From Fontibacterium medardense (lineage in GTDB: Bacteria > Pseudomonadota > Alphaproteobacteria > Pelagibacterales > Pelagibacteraceae), in assembly GCA_965235075.1 (NCBI GenBank), contig OZ249404.1, forward strand, positions 186,001 through 250,000: DNA of 64,000 nt, written 5' to 3'. Below are positions 53,719 through 60,658 of this stretch, in pieces. The notes under the pieces are model-generated. The model searched no databases. It worked only from the letters and a program-made list of their open reading frames with translations, and was not told the DNA's origin. Within the stretch, counting starts at the first letter, position 1, and every line of letters starts with the position of its first letter. The translations under genes were made by a program, and so were the position numbers.

Positions 53719-54324
53719 ATGAACGTCACTGATTTAATAAAAAAAAAGTTAGAAAAAACTGTTACCAGACAACAGGCTGAAGAAGCTATTAAAGTTTTGC
53801 TTGCTTGGGCAGGAGATAATCCTAAAAGAGAAGGTTTATTAGATACGCCAAAACGAGTAGCGAAAGCATTTGAAGAATATTTTTCAGGCTATTTAATTGA
53901 TCCTTATAAAGATTTAGAAAAAACATTCGGTGATGTTGAAGGATATGATGACATGGTTATTCAAAAAAATATTTCAATTTATAGTCACTGTGAACATCAT
54001 ATGGCACCCATCGTTGGCGTTGCTCATGTAGCATATATTCCTCATGAAAAAGTTGTTGGCCTTAGCAAACTTGCAAGAGTGGTCGAGGCTTATTCTAGAA
54101 GATTGCAAACTCAGGAAAGATTAACAATGGAAATTGCAAATACAATATTTAAAGGTTTAAAAGCGCAAGGAGCAGCCGTAAGTATTGATGCTGTGCATCA
54201 TTGTATGACATCTCGAGGAATTAAAAAACATGAAGCGACTACTGTCACAAATTATTTTACAGGTGTATTTAAAGAAAGTCACAATCTTCAAAATCGTTTC
54301 CTTCATTATATCGGTCAGAAATAA
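53719..54324 (+). CDS. folE: GTP cyclohydrolase I
   Basis: FolE converts GTP to dihydroneopterin triphosphate, the first step of folate synthesis. The zinc and active-site motifs are YSHCEHHMAPIVGVAHVAYIP, KLARVVEAYSRRLQTQERLT and DAVHHCMTSRGI. Length 201 is typical. It is divergent from hisI. The CHCC zinc-finger gene follows on the very next base. Confidence 0.97.
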   Translation: MNVTDLIKKKLEKTVTRQQAEEAIKVLLAWAGDNPKREGLLDTPKRVAKAFEEYFSGYLIDPYKDLEKTFGDVEGYDDMVIQKNISIYSHCEHHMAPIVGVAHVAYIPHEKVVGLSKLARVVEAYSRRLQTQERLTMEIANTIFKGLKAQGAAVSIDAVHHCMTSRGIKKHEATTVTNYFTGVFKESHNLQNRFLHYIGQK

Positions 54325-54492
54325 ATGCTAGATCAAGTTGTTGTTGATGCAGATATAGAATCCGTATCGTGCAATGGTGGCGATGATGATATCGGGCATC
54401 CAACTGTTTATTATAATTTTGGGGAAAAATCTGAAGTCGTTTGTGGTTATTGTGGAAAAAAATTTTTAAAGAAAAAAAGTAATCATGAGTAA
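54325..54492 (+). CDS. Small CHCC zinc-finger protein (NDUFS6-like)
   Basis: A 55-residue reading frame starts at ATG 54325, right after the folE stop, and ends inside the acuI start with an eight-base overlap. It has the Cys-His-Cys-Cys pattern of the zf-CHCC family: Cys16 in VSCNGG, His25 in IGHP, and Cys40 and Cys43 in VVCGYCGKKF, with a basic tail. In mitochondria the related NDUFS6 subunit binds zinc in complex I. Stand-alone alphaproteobacterial members are common but their role is unclear. Coupled overlaps on both sides support it being real. Confidence 0.85.
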   Translation: MLDQVVVDADIESVSCNGGDDDIGHPTVYYNFGEKSEVVCGYCGKKFLKKKSNHE

Positions 54493-55483
54493 TTTTAAAG
54501 CAATTGTTCTAAATAAAACTGGCGATCAATTTGCAAGAGAAGTTAAAAGTATAGACAAAAGCTTTTTAATTCATGGTGATGTTTTAGTTAAAGTTGATTA
54601 TTCAGACTTTAATTATAAAGACGGAATGATTTTAAAGAATGGTGGAAGCTTAGTTAAGGATTATCCGCATATTCCAGGAATAGATTTTGCAGGCACAGTT
54701 GAAGAAAGCAAAAGTGATAAATTTAAAGCAGGTGATAAAGTTATTTTGACTGGTTGGAGAGTAGGAGAGATTTATTACGGTGGCTATTCACAGTATGCAA
54801 AAGTAGATGCAAATTTTTTAGTCAAAGCTCCAAAAGATATTTCAACAAAACATGCTATGGCAATTGGTACAGCAGGCTTTACTGCTTTATTATGTTCCTT
54901 TGCAGTTCAAGCAAGAGAGACAATATTATTAGGCGAAAAAGTAAACGATGTTCTTGTAACAGGAGCAACTGGTGGAGTGGGTAGCGTGGCTGTGATGATC
55001 TTGTCAAAGATGGGATATAAAGTTCATGCTCTTACAGGAAAGAAAGATAAGACAGATTTTTTAAAGAAATTAGGCGCAAGTGTTGTCATTGATAGATCTG
55101 AACTTGAAGGAGAAATAAGACCTTTGGATAAAGGGCTTTGGGATTGTGTTGTTGATACTGTTGGCGGCAAAGTTTTGGCTAAAGCTTTAACGCATACCAA
55201 GCCTACTGGAATTGTTGCTGCATGCGGACTTACTAATAGTTTTAAATTAGAAACAACTGTTATGCCTTTCATCATTCGTGGTGTTAAACTGTGGGGAATT
55301 AATTCTGTAGATACACCAATGAAAAGAAGAGAATTTGTTTGGTCGCAAGCTGCAAGCTTAATTGATATGAAAAAATTAGATGAGATTACTGAAGTGTGGA
55401 GCATGACAAAACTTTTAAGTTCTTATGAAAAAATATTAAAAGGAGAAGTTGCGGGTCGAGTTGTTATCGATGTTAATGAATAA
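54485..55483 (+). CDS. acuI: Acrylyl-CoA reductase AcuI (YhdH-type MDR family)
   Basis: AcuI reduces acrylyl-CoA to propionyl-CoA with NADPH, detoxifying acrylate formed from DMSP. The zinc-free MDR fold shows VDYSDFNYKDGMILKNGG, IPGIDFAGTVEESKS, VILTGWRVGEIYYGGYSQYA and the Rossmann motif VTGATGGVGSVAVMIL. Length 332 is typical of YhdH/AcuI. Marine alphaproteobacteria meet DMSP constantly, so the role is plausible, but no DMSP lyase or demethylase gene is in the window. Start ATG 54485 overlaps the zinc-finger gene. Confidence 0.9.
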   Translation: MSNFKAIVLNKTGDQFAREVKSIDKSFLIHGDVLVKVDYSDFNYKDGMILKNGGSLVKDYPHIPGIDFAGTVEESKSDKFKAGDKVILTGWRVGEIYYGGYSQYAKVDANFLVKAPKDISTKHAMAIGTAGFTALLCSFAVQARETILLGEKVNDVLVTGATGGVGSVAVMILSKMGYKVHALTGKKDKTDFLKKLGASVVIDRSELEGEIRPLDKGLWDCVVDTVGGKVLAKALTHTKPTGIVAACGLTNSFKLETTVMPFIIRGVKLWGINSVDTPMKRREFVWSQAASLIDMKKLDEITEVWSMTKLLSSYEKILKGEVAGRVVIDVNE

Positions 55484-55485
55484 TT

Positions 55486-56376
55486 ATGGATTGGGATAAA
55501 CTTAAAATATTTCACGCAGTTGCTCAGGCCGGTAGTTTCACTGAAGCGTCTGGCACTCTAAACTTAAGTCAATCTGCAATTAGTCGTCAAATTCAATCCT
55601 TAGAGCAAACATTAAAAACATCTTTATTTGAAAGACATGCAAGAGGTCTCTCACTTACAGAGGATGGGGAGACACTTTTTAAAACTGCAAACGAAGTTAT
55701 TATTCATTTAAAAGGAGTTGAGACTTCTTTGATGGAAAAAAAAGACAAACCATCTGGAAAATTAATAGTAACAACTGTTGTTGGTTTTGGAAGTATTTGG
55801 TTAACACCTAGAATTAAAGAGTTTATGGATAAATATCCTGAAATGGAAATTGAAGTCATCGTAACAGATAAAGAATTAGATTTAAGCACACGTGAAGCAG
55901 ATGTTGCCATTTGGATGAGACCACCAACTCAACTAAGTTATATTCAGAAAAAATTAATTGATATAAATTATCATATTTATGGCTCGCCTAAATATTTAGA
56001 GGAAAACGGTTATCCAAATACGGTTAAAGATTTAGATAAACATAAATTCATTGTTTATGGAAAAGGGACTCCATCCCCATTGTCGCAAACCGATTGGATT
56101 TTAAAAGTTGGTAAAAAAGATTCTTCTAAAAGGAAGTCAGTAATGAGAGTGAATAATATTTATTCTTTATTACTTGCTGTTGAAAGTGGAGTGGGTCTTG
56201 CGGCGTTACCAGATTACATGGTCCAAGAAAAAAGTACTCTCGTTAAAGTTTTGCCAAATGTAGACGGACCAAAATATGAAGCGCATTTTGTCTATCCTCA
56301 ATCTTTAAAAAATGTTGCGCGTATTAAAAGCTTTAGAGATTTTATCTTTGATAAAGTAAACGAGTGGCGTTTTTAA
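55486..56376 (+). CDS. LysR-family transcriptional regulator
   Basis: The N-terminal winged helix-turn-helix (about residues 1-60) contains FHAVAQAGSFTEASGTLNLSQSAISRQIQSLE, read as the canonical LysR HTH. A substrate-binding domain (about 90-290) follows. Length 296 is standard. Unusually for LysR genes it is not divergent from a neighbour but lies two bases after acuI on the same strand and before a lysE-type exporter, so it may be co-transcribed with either. The inducer is unknown; acrylate or an amino acid would be guesses from context. Confidence 0.92.
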   Translation: MDWDKLKIFHAVAQAGSFTEASGTLNLSQSAISRQIQSLEQTLKTSLFERHARGLSLTEDGETLFKTANEVIIHLKGVETSLMEKKDKPSGKLIVTTVVGFGSIWLTPRIKEFMDKYPEMEIEVIVTDKELDLSTREADVAIWMRPPTQLSYIQKKLIDINYHIYGSPKYLEENGYPNTVKDLDKHKFIVYGKGTPSPLSQTDWILKVGKKDSSKRKSVMRVNNIYSLLLAVESGVGLAALPDYMVQEKSTLVKVLPNVDGPKYEAHFVYPQSLKNVARIKSFRDFIFDKVNEWRF

Positions 56377-56401
56377 TTTTTTAAACTTCTCAACTGATTA
56401 A

Positions 56402-57022
56402 ATGTTAACTTTTTTTATAGGAGCTTTATCAGGGTTTTGTCTTGCATTGCCTGTCGGCGCTATAGCACTGATGTGTATTAACAAAACTCTTCAGTTTGGA
56501 ATTAAATCTGGCCTTGCAGTTGGATTAGGAGCTGCTTTGGCAGATGCTTTATATGCATTAATTGCAGTTTATAGTTTGAGCACTATCTCAAACATTTTTC
56601 TCCAAAACCAAGAGTTACTTCGAATTATTGGTGGTTTATGTTTGGTTTTTATTTCGATCAGAATGCTCTTTGGCGGTCCTGTTATTATTAAAAACAAGAA
56701 AGTTAATTATAAAAAGTGGCCACGGGATATTATTTCAGGATTTGTTATTACACTAAGCAATCCTTTAACTTATATTGGATTTATAGCTTTACTTTCTTAT
56801 ATGCATTTAAACTTTAAAAGCTTTAATTCAGATCTAGTTTTAAATTTTTCACTAGGCGCATTTACAGGATCGATGTGTTGGTGGTTAATATTAATCGAGT
56901 TTGCAAAGTTTTTAAAAAAAAAAGTCAATTCTACATTTATAAGGCGATCTAATATTATTTCAGGATTTGTTATTTTAGGTTTTGGGGCGATTGTAATTTT
57001 ATCAACTATAGGTAATATTTAA
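56402..57022 (+). CDS. LysE/RhtB-family exporter
   Basis: The 206-residue inner-membrane protein has about six helices and the LysE-family start FFIGALSGFCLALPVGAIALMCI. GLAVGLGAALADALYALIAVY and a conserved SNPLTYIGFIALL segment follow. The family exports amino acids or small metabolites; the substrate is not readable. It follows the LysR gene by 25 bases, a pairing typical of LysG-LysE systems, although those are usually divergent. Confidence 0.87.
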   Translation: MLTFFIGALSGFCLALPVGAIALMCINKTLQFGIKSGLAVGLGAALADALYALIAVYSLSTISNIFLQNQELLRIIGGLCLVFISIRMLFGGPVIIKNKKVNYKKWPRDIISGFVITLSNPLTYIGFIALLSYMHLNFKSFNSDLVLNFSLGAFTGSMCWWLILIEFAKFLKKKVNSTFIRRSNIISGFVILGFGAIVILSTIGNI

Positions 57023-57025
57023 TTT

Positions 57026-58132
57026 ATGAGTTTAGTTAATATTATTATTCCATTTATAATTTTAATATCAGTTGTAGTTTTTGTGCATGAATATGGTCAT
57101 TACTATTATGCAAAGAAATATGGAGTTAAAGTTACAGATTTTTCAATCGGTTTTGGTAAAGAATTATTTGGCTGGACAGATAAAGATGGAACACGTTGGA
57201 AGGTTTGTCTTATACCTCTAGGAGGTTACGTTAAGTTTTTTGGCGACACTAATGCTGCAAGCCAACCTGAAAAGCTTTCTTCTTTTTCTGAAAATGAAAA
57301 AACACATCTTCTTGCTACTAAAAAATTATATCAACGAGCAATTATTGTATCAGCGGGACCGATTGCTAATTTTGTTTTAGCTCTAGTTATCTTTTCGTGC
57401 GTTTATATGTTCTTTGGAAAAGATTTCTCAGTACCAGTTATTCAAGATGTTAAAATTGATAGCCCAGCTGATAAAGCGGGATTAAAAAAAGGTGATCAAA
57501 TAATTAAAATTAACGAGCAGAAAATTACTAGCATGATGGAAGTGTCACAGTTTATCAGTTTATCTGACACAAATTTAATTAAAATATCCGTTCTTAGAGA
57601 CAAGAAAGAATTTGATTTTCAAGTTCAATCAATTGTTCAGGATTCGAAAGATAATTTAGGCAACAATATAAGTCGTAAGATGATTGGAATTCAAATTATT
57701 CCGCTTAATAATGAAATCAATAGACAGAAGTTAGGTCCTGCAAAAGCAATTTATTATTCTTTAAAGGAGATTTGGTTCACCATTTCATCAACTATGAGCT
57801 ATGTGGGAAAAATGATTGTTGGAACTGAAAAAGCTGATCAGTTGGGTGGACCTATTAAAATTGCACAAATCTCAGGACAGGTTGCTGAACTTGGAATTAT
57901 TCCATTCCTTTCTATTATGGCTTACATTTCTATTAGTTTAGGTCTGATTAATTTGTTTCCAATCCCATTATTAGACGGTGGTCATTTATTGTTTTATTTT
58001 TATGAGTTTGTTAGAGGCAAGCCTTTGAGTGAAAAGATGCAAACATACTTCTTTAAATTTGGTTTGTTTGTACTTTTCTCTTTAATGTTCTTTTCGACCT
58101 ATAATGACCTTAAAGGCTTAGGTCTTTTCTAA
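57026..58132 (+). CDS. rseP: RseP-type site-2 intramembrane metalloprotease
   Basis: Site-2 proteases cut transmembrane helices, for example anti-sigma factors or remnant signal peptides. The zinc motif HEYGH is at residues 21-25 in the first helix. FSIGFGKELFGW and GGYVKFFGD follow, then one PDZ domain (about 128-205, with DSPADKAGLKKGDQI). The third zinc ligand is in FPIPLLDGGHLLFY. Length 368 with one PDZ suits alphaproteobacterial MmpA/RseP-like proteins. It is not in the usual dxr-rseP-bamA context; here it follows the LysE gene by 3 bases. Confidence 0.93.
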   Translation: MSLVNIIIPFIILISVVVFVHEYGHYYYAKKYGVKVTDFSIGFGKELFGWTDKDGTRWKVCLIPLGGYVKFFGDTNAASQPEKLSSFSENEKTHLLATKKLYQRAIIVSAGPIANFVLALVIFSCVYMFFGKDFSVPVIQDVKIDSPADKAGLKKGDQIIKINEQKITSMMEVSQFISLSDTNLIKISVLRDKKEFDFQVQSIVQDSKDNLGNNISRKMIGIQIIPLNNEINRQKLGPAKAIYYSLKEIWFTISSTMSYVGKMIVGTEKADQLGGPIKIAQISGQVAELGIIPFLSIMAYISISLGLINLFPIPLLDGGHLLFYFYEFVRGKPLSEKMQTYFFKFGLFVLFSLMFFSTYNDLKGLGLF

Positions 58133-58178
58133 AAAGCCATATAAAACAGCTCTTTAGTAAAAAAGCCTTATAAATCAT

Positions 58179-58227
58179 ATCAACATGTAGTGTTCAAAAA
58201 TTAAGCAAATACTACATTTATGTTGAT
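58179..58227 (+). promoter_or_regulatory. Imperfect hairpin upstream of the HU gene
   Basis: ATCAACATGTAGT (58179-58191) can pair with ACTAC (58211-58215) and ATGTTGAT (58220-58227), leaving a 4-base ATTT bulge and a 19-base loop. It could be an operator dyad, the rseP terminator or a structured leader of the HU mRNA. A TTGATT starting at 58223 could serve as a -35 box, but no well-spaced -10 follows. Evidence is the dyad only. Confidence 0.4.
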
Positions 58228-58280
58228 TTCCTAGGTTTTTTAAACATTATTAAAATATCAACGAATCAAAAGGGTTAAAA

Positions 58281-58556
58281 ATGAACAAAAAACAATTAGT
58301 GGCTAAAATAGCTACTGCTTGCAACATGGGCAAAAGTGATGCCGAAAAAACCTTTGATAAAATACAAGATATCATTCTTGATGCATTGAAGAATGATGAA
58401 ACTGTAAAAATCGCAGGTTTTGGTACGTATAAAGTTGCAAAAAGAAAAGCTAGAACTGGAAGAAATCCTAGAACTGGCGAAAGTATCCAAATTGGTGCTT
58501 CTCAAAAAGTTAAGTTTTTGCCAGCAAAAGCTTTAAAAGAGATGTTTAATAAGTAA
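58281..58556 (+). CDS. hup: HU-family DNA-binding protein
   Basis: HU is the small histone-like dimer that bends and compacts DNA. The 91-residue protein shows MNKKQLVAKIATA at the N-terminus and GFGTYKVAKRKARTGRNPRTGE. It ends with the KVKFLPAKALKEMFN C-terminus, all typical of HU rather than IHF. It has its own spacer on both sides (148 and about 190 bases), an AAAAGGG ribosome site and a hairpin after the stop, which fits an abundant, separately expressed protein. Confidence 0.95.
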   Translation: MNKKQLVAKIATACNMGKSDAEKTFDKIQDIILDALKNDETVKIAGFGTYKVAKRKARTGRNPRTGESIQIGASQKVKFLPAKALKEMFNK

Positions 58557-58564
58557 TTACGTTT

Positions 58565-58598
58565 TTAATAACTCAGCCTTTATGGGCTGAGTTATTAA
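58565..58598 (+). terminator. Hairpin after the HU gene, probable terminator
   Basis: TTAATAACTCAGCC (58565-58578) and GGCTGAGTTATTAA (58585-58598) form a perfect 14-bp stem with a 6-base loop, nine bases after the HU stop. The downstream sequence (TCTTTAAG) has only a short T run, so termination may be partial or the stem may stabilise the mRNA end. The stem itself is clear. Confidence 0.7.
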
Positions 58599-58701
58599 TC
58601 TTTAAGTCCTTAACCAATTTTCAAAATATTTTAAGATTAAAAGTTAAGAGAAATTACTAACATTTATTTTGTTTTTTTTATTTTTTTCAACCTTAACTTG
58701 T

Positions 58702-58729
58702 TTGTATATAAATTTAATTAATCTATAAT
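58702..58729 (+). promoter_or_regulatory. Predicted promoter of the CADD-type gene
   Basis: TTGTAT (58702-58707) and a perfect TATAAT (58724-58729) are spaced 16 bases apart, ending 25 bases before the start codon at 58755. An alternative -35, TTGTTT (58698-58703), would have a 20-base spacer. The region upstream is T-rich and holds no gene. Confidence 0.55.
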
Positions 58730-58754
58730 TTAACTAAACAATTTGGAGAAAAAC

Positions 58755-59426
58755 ATGTTTTCTAAAGAACTAAACGCAAAATTAGATGAATTCCATCTTC
58801 TAAAACATCCATTCTATCAAGCATGGAATGAAGGAAAATTAACTAGAGAAATTATAAAAGATTATGCTGAACAATATTATCATCACGTAAAAGCATTCCC
58901 TCGTTACATTAGTGCAACTCACTCAATTTGCGAGGATATTGAGCAAAGAAAAATTCTACTAGAGAATTTAAATGATGAGGAAGATAAACATAATGATCAC
59001 CCTAAACTATGGAAGCAGTTCGCAGTAGCATTAGGAGCTGACAAAAATGAAATCGAAAAAGTAAAATTAGAAAAATTTACTTCAGAGATGATTGATAATT
59101 TCTTCAAACAAGGAAGATCAACTTATGCTGAAGGACTTGCTTCTTTATACACTTACGAAAGACAAATTCCTGAAATCGCAGATGTTAAGATTGAGGGTCT
59201 TAAAAAGTTTTACGGTGTAGATTCAGAATCTGGACTTGCATTTTTTGAAACTCATAAAAAAGCTGATGTGTATCACAGACAAGAGTGTGAAGTTTTGTTG
59301 GATAATCTTTCTAAAGAAGATCAAGCAAAAGCAGAAACAGCAGCTCTTAAAACTGCAAAACATCTTTGGAATTTTCTTTCAGGCATAGCTCAAAAACATA
59401 ATCTAAGCGTTCAAGCAGCAGCCTAA
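58755..59426 (+). CDS. CADD-type diiron protein, candidate p-aminobenzoate synthase
   Basis: This 223-residue protein belongs to the haem-oxygenase-like (PqqC/TenA fold) superfamily and resembles Chlamydia CADD, which supports folate synthesis by making p-aminobenzoate from one of its own tyrosines. As I recall the CADD residues, all have counterparts here: Tyr21 in HPFYQAW, metal ligands Glu75, His82, Glu135, His167, Asp171 and His174, and Lys145. The stretch YHHVKAFPRYISATHS is also strongly CADD-like. ATG 58755 is chosen because GGAG stands seven bases before it; a TTG at 58743 would overlap that site. It has its own promoter and lies before serCAB. PqqC proper is unlikely, as no other pqq genes are present. 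Confidence 0.85.
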   Translation: MFSKELNAKLDEFHLLKHPFYQAWNEGKLTREIIKDYAEQYYHHVKAFPRYISATHSICEDIEQRKILLENLNDEEDKHNDHPKLWKQFAVALGADKNEIEKVKLEKFTSEMIDNFFKQGRSTYAEGLASLYTYERQIPEIADVKIEGLKKFYGVDSESGLAFFETHKKADVYHRQECEVLLDNLSKEDQAKAETAALKTAKHLWNFLSGIAQKHNLSVQAAA

Positions 59427-59442
59427 ATAATTTTTGTAAATG

Positions 59443-59467
59443 TCCTGTGGTAAATTAAACCACAGGA
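59443..59467 (+). promoter_or_regulatory. Hairpin between the CADD-type gene and serC
   Basis: TCCTGTGGT (59443-59451) and ACCACAGGA (59459-59467) form a perfect 9-bp stem with a 7-base loop AAATTAA, 31 bases before the serC start, followed by TATTTATTTG. It can be the terminator of the upstream gene or a serC leader element. A conserved RNA motif upstream of serC is described in alphaproteobacteria; I cannot tell whether this matches it. Confidence 0.6.
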
Positions 59468-59497
59468 TATTTATTTGTTTAGTTTAAGGTATTAATT

Positions 59498-60658
59498 ATG
59501 ACAATCGAAAGACCCTCTGCAAAACCAGAAAGAGCTTTTTTCTCATCAGGTCCATGTGCAAAAAGACCTGGCTGGTCTATTGCCAATCTTCCAACTTTTA
59601 CTTTAGGTAGATCGCATCGATCTAAGATTGCTAAAGATAAATTAAAAGAATTGATCACTTTATCAAAATCATTATTAAAACTTCCAAACGATTATAAAGT
59701 TGGAATTGTTGCAGGTTCAGATACTGGTGCCATTGAAATGGCAATGTGGAGTTTACTTGGAGTGACAGGAGTTGATATTTTAGGATGGGAAAATTTTGGT
59801 AACGACTGGGTTAAAGATGCTGTTAGCCAATTAAAAATAAAAAATTTAAATATTCATAAAGCGGATTACGGAAAACTTCCTGATTTAACAAAAGTAGACT
59901 TTAATAATGATGTTGTGTTTACATGGAATGGTACTAGTTCTGGAGTATGCCTTCCAGATGCCAATTGGATAAAAGACGATCGAAAAGGCCTTACAATATG
60001 CGATGCAACATCATCTGTTTTTGCAATGCCTATGGATTGGAAGAAATTAGATGTTATTACGTGGTCATGGCAGAAAGTTTTAGGAGGAGAAGCTGCGCAC
60101 GGTATGATTGCTTTATCACCTAAAGCTCTAGAAAGATTAAAAACATATCAACCAAGCTGGCCAATTCCTAAAATATTTAGATTAGCTGAAGATAAAAAGG
60201 TATTAGAGGGTGTTTTTGAAGGAGAGACAATTAATACCCCATCAATGCTTTGTGTGGAAGATTGCGTTGACGCATTGTTGTGGATTGAATCTATTGGCGG
60301 TTTAGAAGGAGCAATTAAAAGATCAAAGAAAAATTTAGAAGAAGTTAAATTTTTTGTTAAAGAAAATAAAGAGTGGATTGATTTTTTGGCTGAAAAGGAA
60401 AATACAATTTCTTCAACTAGTATTTGTTTAAAAATTACTGATCCAAAATTTAAAAAATTAAGTAAAGAAGATCAGGCAGCTAAATTAAAGATTATTAATC
60501 AAATACTAGAAAAAGAAAATATTGCTTATGATGTCAATTCTTATAGAACTGCACCTGCGGGCTTTAGAATCTGGGGTGGCGCTACAATTGAATCGACTGA
60601 TGTTGAAAAGTTATTACCTTGGATCAAGTGGGCTTATTTGACGAATTTAAATGTATAA
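59498..60658 (+). CDS. serC: Phosphoserine aminotransferase
   Basis: SerC transaminates 3-phosphohydroxypyruvate with glutamate to give phosphoserine. The 386-residue protein is the variant found in alphaproteobacteria and Methanosarcina (TIGR01365-like), with FFSSGPCAKRPGW at the N-terminus, GSDTGAIEMAMWSLLG, and the PLP lysine in WSWQKVLGGEAAHG. Its stop overlaps serA by eight bases, so serCAB are coupled. Confidence is high. Confidence 0.95.
   Translation: MTIERPSAKPERAFFSSGPCAKRPGWSIANLPTFTLGRSHRSKIAKDKLKELITLSKSLLKLPNDYKVGIVAGSDTGAIEMAMWSLLGVTGVDILGWENFGNDWVKDAVSQLKIKNLNIHKADYGKLPDLTKVDFNNDVVFTWNGTSSGVCLPDANWIKDDRKGLTICDATSSVFAMPMDWKKLDVITWSWQKVLGGEAAHGMIALSPKALERLKTYQPSWPIPKIFRLAEDKKVLEGVFEGETINTPSMLCVEDCVDALLWIESIGGLEGAIKRSKKNLEEVKFFVKENKEWIDFLAEKENTISSTSICLKITDPKFKKLSKEDQAAKLKIINQILEKENIAYDVNSYRTAPAGFRIWGGATIESTDVEKLLPWIKWAYLTNLNV

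Noticed and set aside
58743..58754. TTG start for the CADD-type gene
   Set aside because: It would overlap the GGAG ribosome site that serves ATG 58755.
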